Origin: Catenovulum adriaticum
Lineage (GTDB): Bacteria; Pseudomonadota; Gammaproteobacteria; Enterobacterales; Alteromonadaceae
Length of the DNA stretch: 64,000 bases
Assembly: GCF_026725475.1 (NCBI RefSeq)
Contig: NZ_CP109965.1
Span: 682,001-746,000 of the forward strand
Direction of reading: 5' to 3'
Made by a program: the position numbers and the translations under genes. Numbering within the stretch: position 1 is the first letter of the stretch; each line of letters begins with the position of its first letter. This document shows, piece by piece, positions 34,573 through 42,577 of this stretch. The notes beneath the pieces were generated by a model. The model did no database searches and was not told where the DNA came from. It saw only the letters and a program-made list of their open reading frames with translations.

Positions 34573-36510
34573 TTGAGTGATATGGCAAAAAACTTAATTT
34601 TATGGGTCGTCATTGCTGTTGTTTTGATGGCTGTTTTTCAGAGTTTCTCACCCGGTAGCGGTGGTGAACGCAAATTAGAATATAGTGCTTTTGTCAAAGA
34701 AGTTGATCAAGGCATGATCAGTGAAGTGAAAATAGATCCTTCAACTGGCACTATTGTTGGGCAAAAGCGTTCTGGCGAAAAATTTGAAACCATTTTCCCC
34801 ATGCGTGATGAAAAAATATTAGATGAATTATTGGCTAACAATGTAAAAGTAGAAGGGGTTGAACCTGAAGAGCCTAGCTTGTTAGGCACTATTTTTATTT
34901 CTTGGTTCCCAATGATCTTATTGATTGCAGTGTGGATTTTCTTTATGCGCCAAATGCAAGGTGGCGGCGGTAAAGGCGCCATGTCATTTGGTAAGAGTAA
35001 AGCTCGCTTAATGGGTGAAGATCAAATCAAGACTACCTTTTCTGATGTTGCAGGTTGTGATGAAGCGAAAGAAGATGTAGCCGAACTCGTTGACTATTTA
35101 CGCGACCCAAGTAAATTCCAGAAGCTAGGCGGTAAAATACCTAAAGGTGTTTTAATGGTAGGGCCTCCAGGGACTGGTAAAACATTATTAGCTAAAGCGA
35201 TTGCTGGTGAGGCTAAAGTCCCTTTCTTTACCATTTCAGGTTCTGACTTTGTTGAAATGTTTGTGGGTGTTGGTGCATCTCGCGTACGTGATATGTTTGA
35301 CCAAGCAAAAAAATCAGCTCCTTGCATTATCTTTATTGATGAAATAGATGCGGTTGGTCGCCAGCGTGGTGCAGGTTTAGGCGGAGGTCATGATGAACGT
35401 GAACAAACGCTTAACCAAATGTTAGTTGAAATGGATGGTTTTGAAGGTAATGAAGGTATTATCGTTATTGCTGCAACTAACCGACCAGATGTACTTGATC
35501 CTGCTTTATTGCGTCCAGGTCGTTTTGACCGCCAAGTTGTGGTTGGTTTACCGGATGTTCGTGGTCGTGAGCAAATTTTGAAAGTTCATATGCGTAAAGT
35601 TCCTTTAGGAGATGACGTAGAAGCTTCGCTAATAGCACGTGGTACACCAGGATTTTCTGGTGCGGATTTAGCTAACTTGGTTAATGAAGCTGCATTGTTT
35701 GCTGCTCGAAATAACAAACGAGTTGTCTCAATGGACGAGTTTGATCGAGCAAAAGATAAAATCATGATGGGCGCTGAACGTAAGTCAATGGTCATGAGTG
35801 AAGAAGAAAAAGCAATGACAGCTTATCACGAGGCGGGGCATGCAATTGTTGGTCGGTTAGTACCAGAGCATGATCCGGTTTATAAAGTATCTATCATTCC
35901 ACGAGGTAGAGCTTTAGGTGTGACTATGTATTTACCTGAGCAAGATCGAGTGAGTCATAGTAAACAGCATTTAGAAAGCATGATTTCAAGCTTGTATGGC
36001 GGTCGTTTAGCCGAAGAAATTATTTACGGCGCAGATAAAGTCACAACAGGCGCTTCAAATGATATTGAACGAGCAACCGAAATTGCCAGAAAAATGGTAA
36101 CGCAATGGGGTTTATCGGAAAAGCTAGGGCCAATCTTATATGCTGAAGAAGAAGGTGAAGTCTTTATGGGACGAGGTACTTCAAAATCTTCAAGCATGTC
36201 AGATGAAACAGCGAAAATCATTGATACTGAAGTTAAAGGTTTATTAGACCGAAATTACCAGCGTGCACAAACAATGCTAAATGAAAATATTGATATCTTG
36301 CATTCAATGAAAGATGCATTGATGAAATATGAAACCATTGACGCCAAGCAAATTGATGACTTAATGGCACGAACTGAAGTCAGAGAACCGCAAGATTGGG
36401 GTAAAGACAATCAGCCACCATCATCAGGTAATTCTGGCTCAACTGGCCAGAGCACTAAAAGTGATGATACAGCTGACAGCTCAAGTTCTGACGAACAAAC
36501 AGCCAAATAA
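34573..36510 (+). CDS. ftsH: ATP-dependent zinc metalloprotease FtsH
   Basis: A membrane-anchored AAA+ protease that degrades misfolded membrane proteins and regulators such as LpxC and sigma-32 in E. coli. The 645-residue protein has two membrane helices flanking a periplasmic domain (about 7-25 and 100-120), Walker A GPPGTGKT (197-204), Walker B IIFIDEIDAVG, an arginine-rich second region of homology (TNRPDVLDPALLRPGRFDR) and the zinc site HEAGH starting at His419. I chose TTG at 34573, 8 bp after GAGG, over ATG at 34582, which is too far from it. The C-terminal tail is Ser/Gly rich. Confidence 0.97.
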   Translation: MSDMAKNLILWVVIAVVLMAVFQSFSPGSGGERKLEYSAFVKEVDQGMISEVKIDPSTGTIVGQKRSGEKFETIFPMRDEKILDELLANNVKVEGVEPEEPSLLGTIFISWFPMILLIAVWIFFMRQMQGGGGKGAMSFGKSKARLMGEDQIKTTFSDVAGCDEAKEDVAELVDYLRDPSKFQKLGGKIPKGVLMVGPPGTGKTLLAKAIAGEAKVPFFTISGSDFVEMFVGVGASRVRDMFDQAKKSAPCIIFIDEIDAVGRQRGAGLGGGHDEREQTLNQMLVEMDGFEGNEGIIVIAATNRPDVLDPALLRPGRFDRQVVVGLPDVRGREQILKVHMRKVPLGDDVEASLIARGTPGFSGADLANLVNEAALFAARNNKRVVSMDEFDRAKDKIMMGAERKSMVMSEEEKAMTAYHEAGHAIVGRLVPEHDPVYKVSIIPRGRALGVTMYLPEQDRVSHSKQHLESMISSLYGGRLAEEIIYGADKVTTGASNDIERATEIARKMVTQWGLSEKLGPILYAEEEGEVFMGRGTSKSSSMSDETAKIIDTEVKGLLDRNYQRAQTMLNENIDILHSMKDALMKYETIDAKQIDDLMARTEVREPQDWGKDNQPPSSGNSGSTGQSTKSDDTADSSSSDEQTAK

Positions 36511-36524
36511 AAATAGGCTAGTTT

Positions 36525-36552
36525 AATAAAGCCCCATTTATGGGGCTTTATT
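36525..36552 (+). terminator. Terminator of ftsH
   Basis: AATAAAGCCCCA-TTTA-TGGGGCTTTATT followed by GTTTT, 15 bp after the ftsH stop. It separates rlmE-ftsH from folP-glmM, so folP has its own promoter or depends on read-through. Confidence 0.85.
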
Positions 36553-36604
36553 GTTTTAGACCTGATTAATAAATAATATAGTCCACGTCCAACCTTTCTA
36601 AACA

Positions 36605-37441
36605 ATGAAAATAAATAAACTAATCCAACAGTCAACAAAACCCTTAGTGATGGGGATTTTAAATGTTACTCCCGATAGCTTTAGCGATGGTGGTCAATTT
36701 AATTCAATTTCACATGCCTTAAAACAAGCAGAACATATGCTTGATCATGGGGTTGATATAATTGACATTGGCGGAGAATCAACCCGCCCTGGTGCCTCTT
36801 ATGTTGAAATAGAAGAAGAGAAACAACGAGTTTTACCCGTTATTCAAGCGATTAAAGCAGAATTTGATATTGCTGTATCACTTGACAGCTACAAGCCTGA
36901 ATTAATGCAAGAAGCCATTGCGTTAGGGGTTGATTTAATTAATGATGTCAGAGCATTAGAAATGCCGGGCGCACTAGATATTATTGCGCAAAGCAATGTT
37001 GAAGTTTGTTTAATGCATATGCAAGGTAACCCAGTTAGTATGCAGGCAAACCCGACATATGATGATGTCATGGGTGAGGTTTATCAGTATTTGCAAAAAC
37101 GCTTAGCTGCTTGTGCTGAAAAAGGTATTAATAAGCAAAGAATTATTTTAGATCCCGGGTTTGGTTTTGGAAAAACAACCAGCCATAACTATCAGTTACT
37201 CGCTGAACTTGAACAATTTAAATCACTTGGTTGCGCGTTACTATCAGGTTTATCCAGAAAATCAATGTTGGGTGCCGTAACTGATAAACCGCCAGCTAAA
37301 AGGCTGGCAGCCAGCTTGGCTGGAGCCGTTATCTCAGCTTTAAATGGCGCTGATATTATTCGTGTACACGATGTTGGACAAACAGTTGATGCGCTAAAAG
37401 TGGTTGATGCGATGCAAAAAGCAAAAGGAGAAAAACAATAA
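36605..37441 (+). CDS. folP: Dihydropteroate synthase
   Basis: Condenses para-aminobenzoate with hydroxymethyl-dihydropterin pyrophosphate in folate synthesis; it is the sulfonamide target. The 278-residue TIM-barrel protein has both family signatures: MGILNVTPDSFSDGGQF and GGESTRPGAS, and the late motifs ILDPGFGFGKT and SGLSRKSMLG. Its stop shares one base with the glmM start (TAATG). ftsH-folP-glmM is the E. coli order. Confidence 0.97.
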   Translation: MKINKLIQQSTKPLVMGILNVTPDSFSDGGQFNSISHALKQAEHMLDHGVDIIDIGGESTRPGASYVEIEEEKQRVLPVIQAIKAEFDIAVSLDSYKPELMQEAIALGVDLINDVRALEMPGALDIIAQSNVEVCLMHMQGNPVSMQANPTYDDVMGEVYQYLQKRLAACAEKGINKQRIILDPGFGFGKTTSHNYQLLAELEQFKSLGCALLSGLSRKSMLGAVTDKPPAKRLAASLAGAVISALNGADIIRVHDVGQTVDALKVVDAMQKAKGEKQ

Positions 37442-38778
37442 TGAGTAAACAATATTTTGGTACCGACGGCATTCGAGGTGAAGTAGGTAAAGGCTCAATT
37501 ACACCTGAATTTGTGCTTAAGTTAGGTTGGGCTGTTGGTAAAGTTCTATCAAGCCAAGGCAACCATAAAGTTTTAATAGGTAAAGACACGCGTATATCAG
37601 GCTATATGCTCGAATCAGCGCTTGAGTCTGGTTTATCTGCTGCAGGCGTTAATATTGGTTTATTAGGGCCAATGCCTACTCCGGCAATTGCTTATTTAAC
37701 CCGCACCTTTAGAGCCGACGCAGGGATTGTTATTAGTGCTTCGCATAATCCTTTTCAAGATAACGGGATTAAGTTTTTTTCAAAGCACGGCACTAAATTA
37801 GACGATGAGTTAGAACTAGCAATCGAAGCAGAAATTAATAAACCTATGACTATTGTAGAGTCTGGCTTATTAGGCAAAGCAAAACGAATTGAAGATGCGG
37901 CTGGTCGGTATATTGAGTTTTGTAAAAGTCGCTATCCTTCAGATATGTCGTTAAAAGGACTCAAAATTATTGTCGATTGTGCCAATGGCGCAACTTACCA
38001 TATAGCACCTAATGTTTTACGAGAATTGGGCGCTAATGTGATTGAAATTGGCTGCACTCCAGATGGGGTTAATATTAATGAAAATTGTGGCGCCACAGAC
38101 CTAGCCGCATTACAAGAAAAAGTCATTGCCGAGCAAGCTGACATTGGTTTTGCGTTGGATGGAGATGGCGACCGATTAATGATGGTCGATCACAAAGGTA
38201 ATGTCGTTGATGGCGATCAGCTTGTTTTTATTATTGCTCGAGATGCACTTCGCCGAGGTGAAATGCATGGTGGTGTTGTCGGTACTGTGATGAGTAATTT
38301 AGGGATGGAAATTGGCGTAAAACGTCTTGGTATTCCTTTTGCTCGCAGTAAAGTGGGGGACAGGTATGTATTGGAAGTACTCAAACAAAATGGTTGGTTT
38401 ATTGGCGGCGAAAGTTCAGGCCATATATTAAACCTGCATAGCACCACAACTGGTGATGGTATTATTTCAGGCTTACAAGTGCTGCGTGCAATGCAAAACT
38501 CAGAAATGTCACTTTATGAATTATCACTTGGTATGGAGAAATTTCCACAAAAATTGATCAATGTGAGATATCAAGCTGGTCAAGAGCCGCTCGAAAATGA
38601 ATTAGTTAAACAAGCTGTTGCCGACGTTGAGACTAAATTAGGCGATACCGGACGAGTTTTAATGCGCAAGTCTGGTACTGAGCCATTGATTCGAGTGATG
38701 GTTGAAGGTCAAAATTTAGACGATGTGGAACGTTTTGCGCAAGAAATAGCAGATACCGTTAAGCAAGCTCTTAATTAA
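37441..38778 (+). CDS. glmM: Phosphoglucosamine mutase
   Basis: Converts glucosamine-6-phosphate to glucosamine-1-phosphate for UDP-GlcNAc, and so for peptidoglycan and LPS. The 445-residue protein has the phosphoserine Ser101 in VISASHNPFQDNGIK, the metal-binding loop ALDGDGDRLMMVD and the sugar-binding GGESSGHILNL. The ribosome binding site AAAGGAG lies inside the end of folP, and translation is coupled through TAATG. Confidence 0.97.
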   Translation: MSKQYFGTDGIRGEVGKGSITPEFVLKLGWAVGKVLSSQGNHKVLIGKDTRISGYMLESALESGLSAAGVNIGLLGPMPTPAIAYLTRTFRADAGIVISASHNPFQDNGIKFFSKHGTKLDDELELAIEAEINKPMTIVESGLLGKAKRIEDAAGRYIEFCKSRYPSDMSLKGLKIIVDCANGATYHIAPNVLRELGANVIEIGCTPDGVNINENCGATDLAALQEKVIAEQADIGFALDGDGDRLMMVDHKGNVVDGDQLVFIIARDALRRGEMHGGVVGTVMSNLGMEIGVKRLGIPFARSKVGDRYVLEVLKQNGWFIGGESSGHILNLHSTTTGDGIISGLQVLRAMQNSEMSLYELSLGMEKFPQKLINVRYQAGQEPLENELVKQAVADVETKLGDTGRVLMRKSGTEPLIRVMVEGQNLDDVERFAQEIADTVKQALN

Positions 38779-38846
38779 GTGTTTTTTTGCTTGTATCACA
38801 GGGCGATGATAGTTACAATCACGCCCGCTTTTAAACGGAGTAGCTA

Positions 38847-39608
38847 ATGACAAAAAGAATGCCCGTTGTTGCAGCAAATTGGAAAATGAACGGAAGTCGA
38901 GCATTAGTTGACCAAATTCTGCGGCAAGTTAAACAATCAGGTGTTTGTCAGGACATCGAAGTTGTAATTAGTCCACCTGCTACTCTTTATAGCTATTTTG
39001 ATCAGCAACGAAAAAATGATTCTCTTGAGCATGTTTTCTTAGCAGCACAAAATATCAATGAATTAGATAGTGGTGCACTTACTGGTGAAATATCGGTTGG
39101 TTTAGCCAAAGAAAGTGGTTGCCAATGGGTTATTTGTGGTCACTCAGAGCGACGTTCGCTTTTTAACGAAAGTTCGAAAGTCACAGCTCAAAAATTTATG
39201 AAAGCGCTAAATGCAGGTTTAAAACCTATTTTGTGTGTTGGTGAAACCACTGAAGAACATGAACAAGGTAAAACATTTAGCAGCTTAACCGCACAAATAG
39301 AAGCTGTTTTACATCTAGGTGGAAAACAAGCTTTTAAAGATTGCCTGATCGCATACGAGCCTATTTGGGCTGTCGGTACAGGTAAGGCTGCACCGCCAGA
39401 AATGGCACAGGAAGTTCACCGATTCATTCGTGGAATGATAGGTTCGATTTGTCCTGAAACAGCAGCTAGTGTCAGAATATTATACGGTGGTAGCGTTAAA
39501 CCTGAAAACGCTGCGGCTTTGTTTAGCCAGCCAGATATTGATGGCGGTCTAATCGGTGGGGCCAGTTTGGTGCCTGAACAGTTTATAAAAATATGTCAAT
39601 CGGCATAG
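38847..39608 (+). CDS. tpiA: Triosephosphate isomerase
   Basis: The glycolytic isomerase of dihydroxyacetone phosphate and glyceraldehyde-3-phosphate. The 253-residue protein has the catalytic residues in order: Asn11 and Lys13 (AANWKMNG), the electrophilic His in CGHSERR, and the base Glu in AYEPIWAVGTGKAA, followed by the phosphate-binding YGGSVKPEN. tpiA-secG upstream of nusA is common in Alteromonadales and Pseudomonas, unlike E. coli. Confidence 0.98.
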   Translation: MTKRMPVVAANWKMNGSRALVDQILRQVKQSGVCQDIEVVISPPATLYSYFDQQRKNDSLEHVFLAAQNINELDSGALTGEISVGLAKESGCQWVICGHSERRSLFNESSKVTAQKFMKALNAGLKPILCVGETTEEHEQGKTFSSLTAQIEAVLHLGGKQAFKDCLIAYEPIWAVGTGKAAPPEMAQEVHRFIRGMIGSICPETAASVRILYGGSVKPENAAALFSQPDIDGGLIGGASLVPEQFIKICQSA

Positions 39609-39617
39609 GTGAATTAA

Positions 39618-39965
39618 ATGTTTGAAGTTTTAATTGTTGTTTACATTATTGTCGCGGTAGCACTTGTAGGTTTTATTTTAATCCAACAAGGTAAAGGTGC
39701 TGATATGGGCGCTTCATTTGGATCAGGCGGTTCAAATACCGTTTTTGGTTCATCAGGTGCAGGTAATTTTTTAACTAAAACAACAACCATACTAGCGACA
39801 GCCTTTTTTGTTTTATGTTTAGTGTTAGGCGGTATTACAGCTAAACAAAAAGGCGAAGGCGATAACTGGAATGATCTTGAAGTACCAGCAGCTGAAGAAG
39901 TTGTAGCGCCAGGTTCTGAAGATGTCCCAGCCGCTGAAAGTACGCCTTCTGAAGTACCACAATAA
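39618..39965 (+). CDS. secG: Preprotein translocase subunit SecG
   Basis: A small inner-membrane subunit of the SecYEG translocon. The 115-residue protein has two membrane helices (about 3-22 and 52-72) around the cytoplasmic loop with the signature QQGKGADMGASFGSGGSNTVFGS. The C-terminal tail is acidic and low complexity (Glu, Pro, Ala, Ser). It starts 9 bp after tpiA and is followed 28 bp later by a tRNA-Leu gene, as in E. coli. Confidence 0.96.
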   Translation: MFEVLIVVYIIVAVALVGFILIQQGKGADMGASFGSGGSNTVFGSSGAGNFLTKTTTILATAFFVLCLVLGGITAKQKGEGDNWNDLEVPAAEEVVAPGSEDVPAAESTPSEVPQ

Positions 39966-39993
39966 AGGTTTACATAACCAATAAATATTTTTA

Positions 39994-40079
39994 GCCGTGG
40001 TGGTGGAATTGGTAGACACGCCATCTTGAGGGGGTGGTGAGCATAGCTCGTGCGGGTTCAAGTCCCGCCCACGGCACCA
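39994..40079 (+). tRNA. tRNA-Leu (GAG)
   Basis: An 86-nt class II tRNA with encoded CCA. Acceptor stem GCCGTGG/CCACGGC; anticodon stem CCATC/GGTGG with loop TTGAGGG, giving anticodon GAG. This is the leuU position after secG in E. coli. The tRNA-fMet gene (metY) that follows it there is absent here. Confidence 0.97.
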
Positions 40080-40150
40080 AATATTAAACAATACTTAATG
40101 AAATTATCCTTATCTAAATTACTTCAACTCAGGATATATAAGTATTAAGT

Positions 40151-40179
40151 TTGAATTTACACTCTGTAATCACTATAAT
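40151..40179 (+). promoter_or_regulatory. Near-consensus promoter after tRNA-Leu
   Basis: TTGAAT (40151-40156) and TATAAT (40174-40179) with ideal 17-bp spacing, about 390 bp upstream of rimP. In E. coli a promoter here drives metY and the nusA operon. No tRNA follows here, so it either serves as a distal rimP operon promoter or makes a short RNA from 40186 onward. Confidence 0.6.
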
Positions 40180-40359
40180 GCTTGCCAATTATACAAGCTA
40201 GTTAGTCTGATGCGTCTTTTAAAGTAAAATAAAGTCAAGTTCATCAAAGTGAAAAACAGTTTGGTTTTTTAAACTAATTATCTTTACAGCGAGTCAGCTG
40301 TATAAATAAAGGCAAAGTATTTCGCAGGATACTGCAAAGCTAAATTGAGTTTGCAAAGT

Positions 40360-40376
40360 TGAGAAAATGGTATAAT
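40360..40376 (+). promoter_or_regulatory. Proximal promoter of the rimP operon (extended -10)
   Basis: TGGTATAAT (40368-40376) is an extended -10 element with a perfect TATAAT. A recognisable -35 is weak (GTTTGC, 16 bp upstream). It would start RNA near 40383 and give a leader of about 180 nt before rimP. Confidence 0.5.
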
Positions 40377-40382
40377 TTTCAT

Positions 40383-40537
40383 TCAATTATCTGCAACCAC
40401 TTTTCAGGAAGAAATTTGGTAAGCATTAAGTTTTTATTTAATGCTTAAATTATTGGGTCTAATGTTTTTTAACCTAATAATTTTAACCGGTTTTATTATT
40501 TGAGAAGCCCCGGTCGCAAGTCGGGGCTTTTTATTTT
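40383..40537 (+). ncRNA. Structured rimP leader ending in a terminator
   Basis: Three consecutive hairpins precede rimP: TAAGCATTAA ... TTAATGCTTA (about 40419-40446), ATTATTGGGT ... ACCTAATAAT (about 40449-40481) and the GC-rich AGCCCCG-GTCGCAAGT-CGGGGCT followed by TTTATTTT (40506-40536), an intrinsic terminator. The arrangement fits a cis-acting leader that controls read-through into rimP-nusA-infB. A rimP-leader motif is described in gammaproteobacteria; I recall it rather than matched it. Confidence 0.6.
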
Positions 40538-40565
40538 GTATTTTTAAATATTGAGGTCATATAGC

Positions 40566-41021
40566 TTGGCGAAACAAGAATTACAGCTCGAATCTGTTGT
40601 TGAAAAAGCGGTAGCAGTAACAGGTTTTGATTTGTGGGGCATTGAACTTGTCCGTGCTGGTCAACATTCAATACTGCGTGTTTATATTGAACATCCAGAT
40701 GGTATTAGTGTCGATAACTGCGCAGAGGTAAGTCGGCAAGTGAGTGCCGTTTTGGATGTTGAAGATCCTATTACTAATGAATATACACTCGAAGTTTCGT
40801 CGCCTGGCTTAGATAGGTTATTGTTTAAATTAGAACAATATGCAGCGTATAGCGACCATCAAATCAACTTAAAAACTAAAATGCCTATAGATGGCAGACG
40901 TAAATTTAAAGGGTTATTGAAAGGCACAGAAAACGACTCCATAGTGATTGAAGTGGATCGTGAAGAGTATGTGATTCCAATAAAAAACATAGACAAAGCA
41001 CAAGTGGTTCCCCAATTTTAA
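40566..41021 (+). CDS. rimP: Ribosome maturation factor RimP
   Basis: Helps 30S subunit maturation. The 151-residue protein has the RimP signatures GFDLWGIELVRAG, VDNCAEVSRQVSAVLDVEDPI and LEVSSPGLDRLLF, and ends KAQVVPQF. I place the start at TTG 40566, 9 bp after GAGG (40553-40556); the in-frame TTG at 40551 overlaps that ribosome binding site. nusA follows 26 bp later, the standard rimP-nusA-infB operon. Confidence 0.94.
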   Translation: MAKQELQLESVVEKAVAVTGFDLWGIELVRAGQHSILRVYIEHPDGISVDNCAEVSRQVSAVLDVEDPITNEYTLEVSSPGLDRLLFKLEQYAAYSDHQINLKTKMPIDGRRKFKGLLKGTENDSIVIEVDREEYVIPIKNIDKAQVVPQF

Positions 41022-41047
41022 TGGAATCTAATTAACGAGGCTGAATA

Positions 41048-42556
41048 ATGAATAAAGAGATCTTGTTAGTAGCGGAAGCTGTATCAAATGAAAAGGCGGT
41101 TCCTCGTGAAAAAATTTTTCAGGCGCTGGAATCTGCTATTGCAATGGCGACTAAAAAGAAATACGACGGCGAGATTGAAGTTCGAGTGAGCATCGATCGC
41201 AAGACTGGTGATTTTGTTACTTTCCGTCGCTGGTTAATTGTTGGTGAAGATGGTACAGGCTTAGAAAACCCATACGCTGAAATTGGTTTAGAAGCAGCTC
41301 AGTATGAAGATCCTACTGCTCAACTTGGCGATTACGTCGAAGATGAAATTGAATCAATTAAGTTTGACCGTATTACTACTCAAACAGCAAAACAAGTTAT
41401 CGTACAAAAAGTTCGAGAAGCAGAGCGAGCTCAAATTGTTGAAGAGTATGAAGAACGAGTTGGCGAGCTTTTAACAGGCGTTGTTAAAAAATCGAGTCGA
41501 GATGCCGTCATTCTTGATTTAGGCGGTAACGCTGAAGCGATTATTCGTCGTGAAGAATTATTACCACGCGAAACATTCCGTCCTGGTGACAGAGTGCGTG
41601 GTTTATTATACGAAATCAGACCTGAAGCGCGTGGCCCTCAGTTAATTATGAGCCGCACCAAACCAGACATGCTGATTGAATTATTCCGAATTGAGGTTCC
41701 AGAAATTGGTGAAGAAATGTTGGACATTCGTTCAGCCGCTCGTGATCCAGGTTCAAGAGCTAAAATTGCAGTTAAATCAAATGATAAGCGAATTGATCCT
41801 GTAGGTGCTTGTGTTGGCATGAGAGGTTCTCGGGTACAAGCCGTTTCAAGCGAATTAGATGGTGAACGAGTCGATATCGTATTATTTGATGATAACCCTG
41901 CACAATACGTTATTAACGCAATGGCACCAGCCGATGTTGCGTCTATCATCGTAGATGAAGATAAACGTACAATGGATATCGCAGTAGAAGAAGATAATCT
42001 TGCGCAAGCAATTGGCCGTAGTGGTCAAAATGTACGTCTAGCTAGCCAATTAACTGGCTGGGAACTTAATGTTATGACAGTGGATGACATGACACAGAAG
42101 CATCAAGCTGAAACTGATAAAGTGATGAACTTATTTACTGAAAAGTTAGATATAGATGAAGACTTTGCAACCGTTTTAGTTGAAGAAGGTTTCTCGACAC
42201 TAGAAGAAATCGCCTATGTTCCAGTTAACGAATTACTGGAAGTCGAAGGATTTGACGAAGATATCGTTGAAGAATTACGCGAGCGAGCAAAAGCAGCATT
42301 AACAACATTAGCATTAGCTAATGAAGAGTCTTTAGAAAACACAGAGCCAGCCGAAGACTTGTTAAACTTAGAAGGTTTAGATCGCCATCTAGCTTTTGTT
42401 TTAGCGAATAAAGGTATTTGCACGTTAGAAGACCTTGCAGAGCAAGGTATTGACGACTTATCAGATATTGATGAGTTGGATGAAGAAAGTGCAGGAAAAT
42501 TAATCATGAAAGCCCGCAACATTTGTTGGTTTGACGGCGAAAACGAAGCTGAGTAA
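41048..42556 (+). CDS. nusA: Transcription termination/antitermination factor NusA
   Basis: An RNA-polymerase-binding factor for pausing, termination and antitermination. The 502-residue protein has the N-terminal polymerase-binding domain (1-125), an S1 domain (about 135-200, GELLTGVVKKSSRDAVILDLG), two KH domains (about 230-345; VGACVGMRGSRVQAV and AIGRSGQNVRLAS) and two C-terminal acidic repeats (about 360-430 and 435-495), as in the E. coli protein. Ribosome binding site ACGAGG before the ATG. Confidence 0.97.
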   Translation: MNKEILLVAEAVSNEKAVPREKIFQALESAIAMATKKKYDGEIEVRVSIDRKTGDFVTFRRWLIVGEDGTGLENPYAEIGLEAAQYEDPTAQLGDYVEDEIESIKFDRITTQTAKQVIVQKVREAERAQIVEEYEERVGELLTGVVKKSSRDAVILDLGGNAEAIIRREELLPRETFRPGDRVRGLLYEIRPEARGPQLIMSRTKPDMLIELFRIEVPEIGEEMLDIRSAARDPGSRAKIAVKSNDKRIDPVGACVGMRGSRVQAVSSELDGERVDIVLFDDNPAQYVINAMAPADVASIIVDEDKRTMDIAVEEDNLAQAIGRSGQNVRLASQLTGWELNVMTVDDMTQKHQAETDKVMNLFTEKLDIDEDFATVLVEEGFSTLEEIAYVPVNELLEVEGFDEDIVEELRERAKAALTTLALANEESLENTEPAEDLLNLEGLDRHLAFVLANKGICTLEDLAEQGIDDLSDIDELDEESAGKLIMKARNICWFDGENEAE

Positions 42557-42577
42557 TAACGGCGGAGGTATAACTGA

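Noticed and set aside
39825..40091. Minus-strand frame over secG and tRNA-Leu
   Set aside because: It covers a tRNA gene and the acidic tail of secG in antisense, with no support as a gene.
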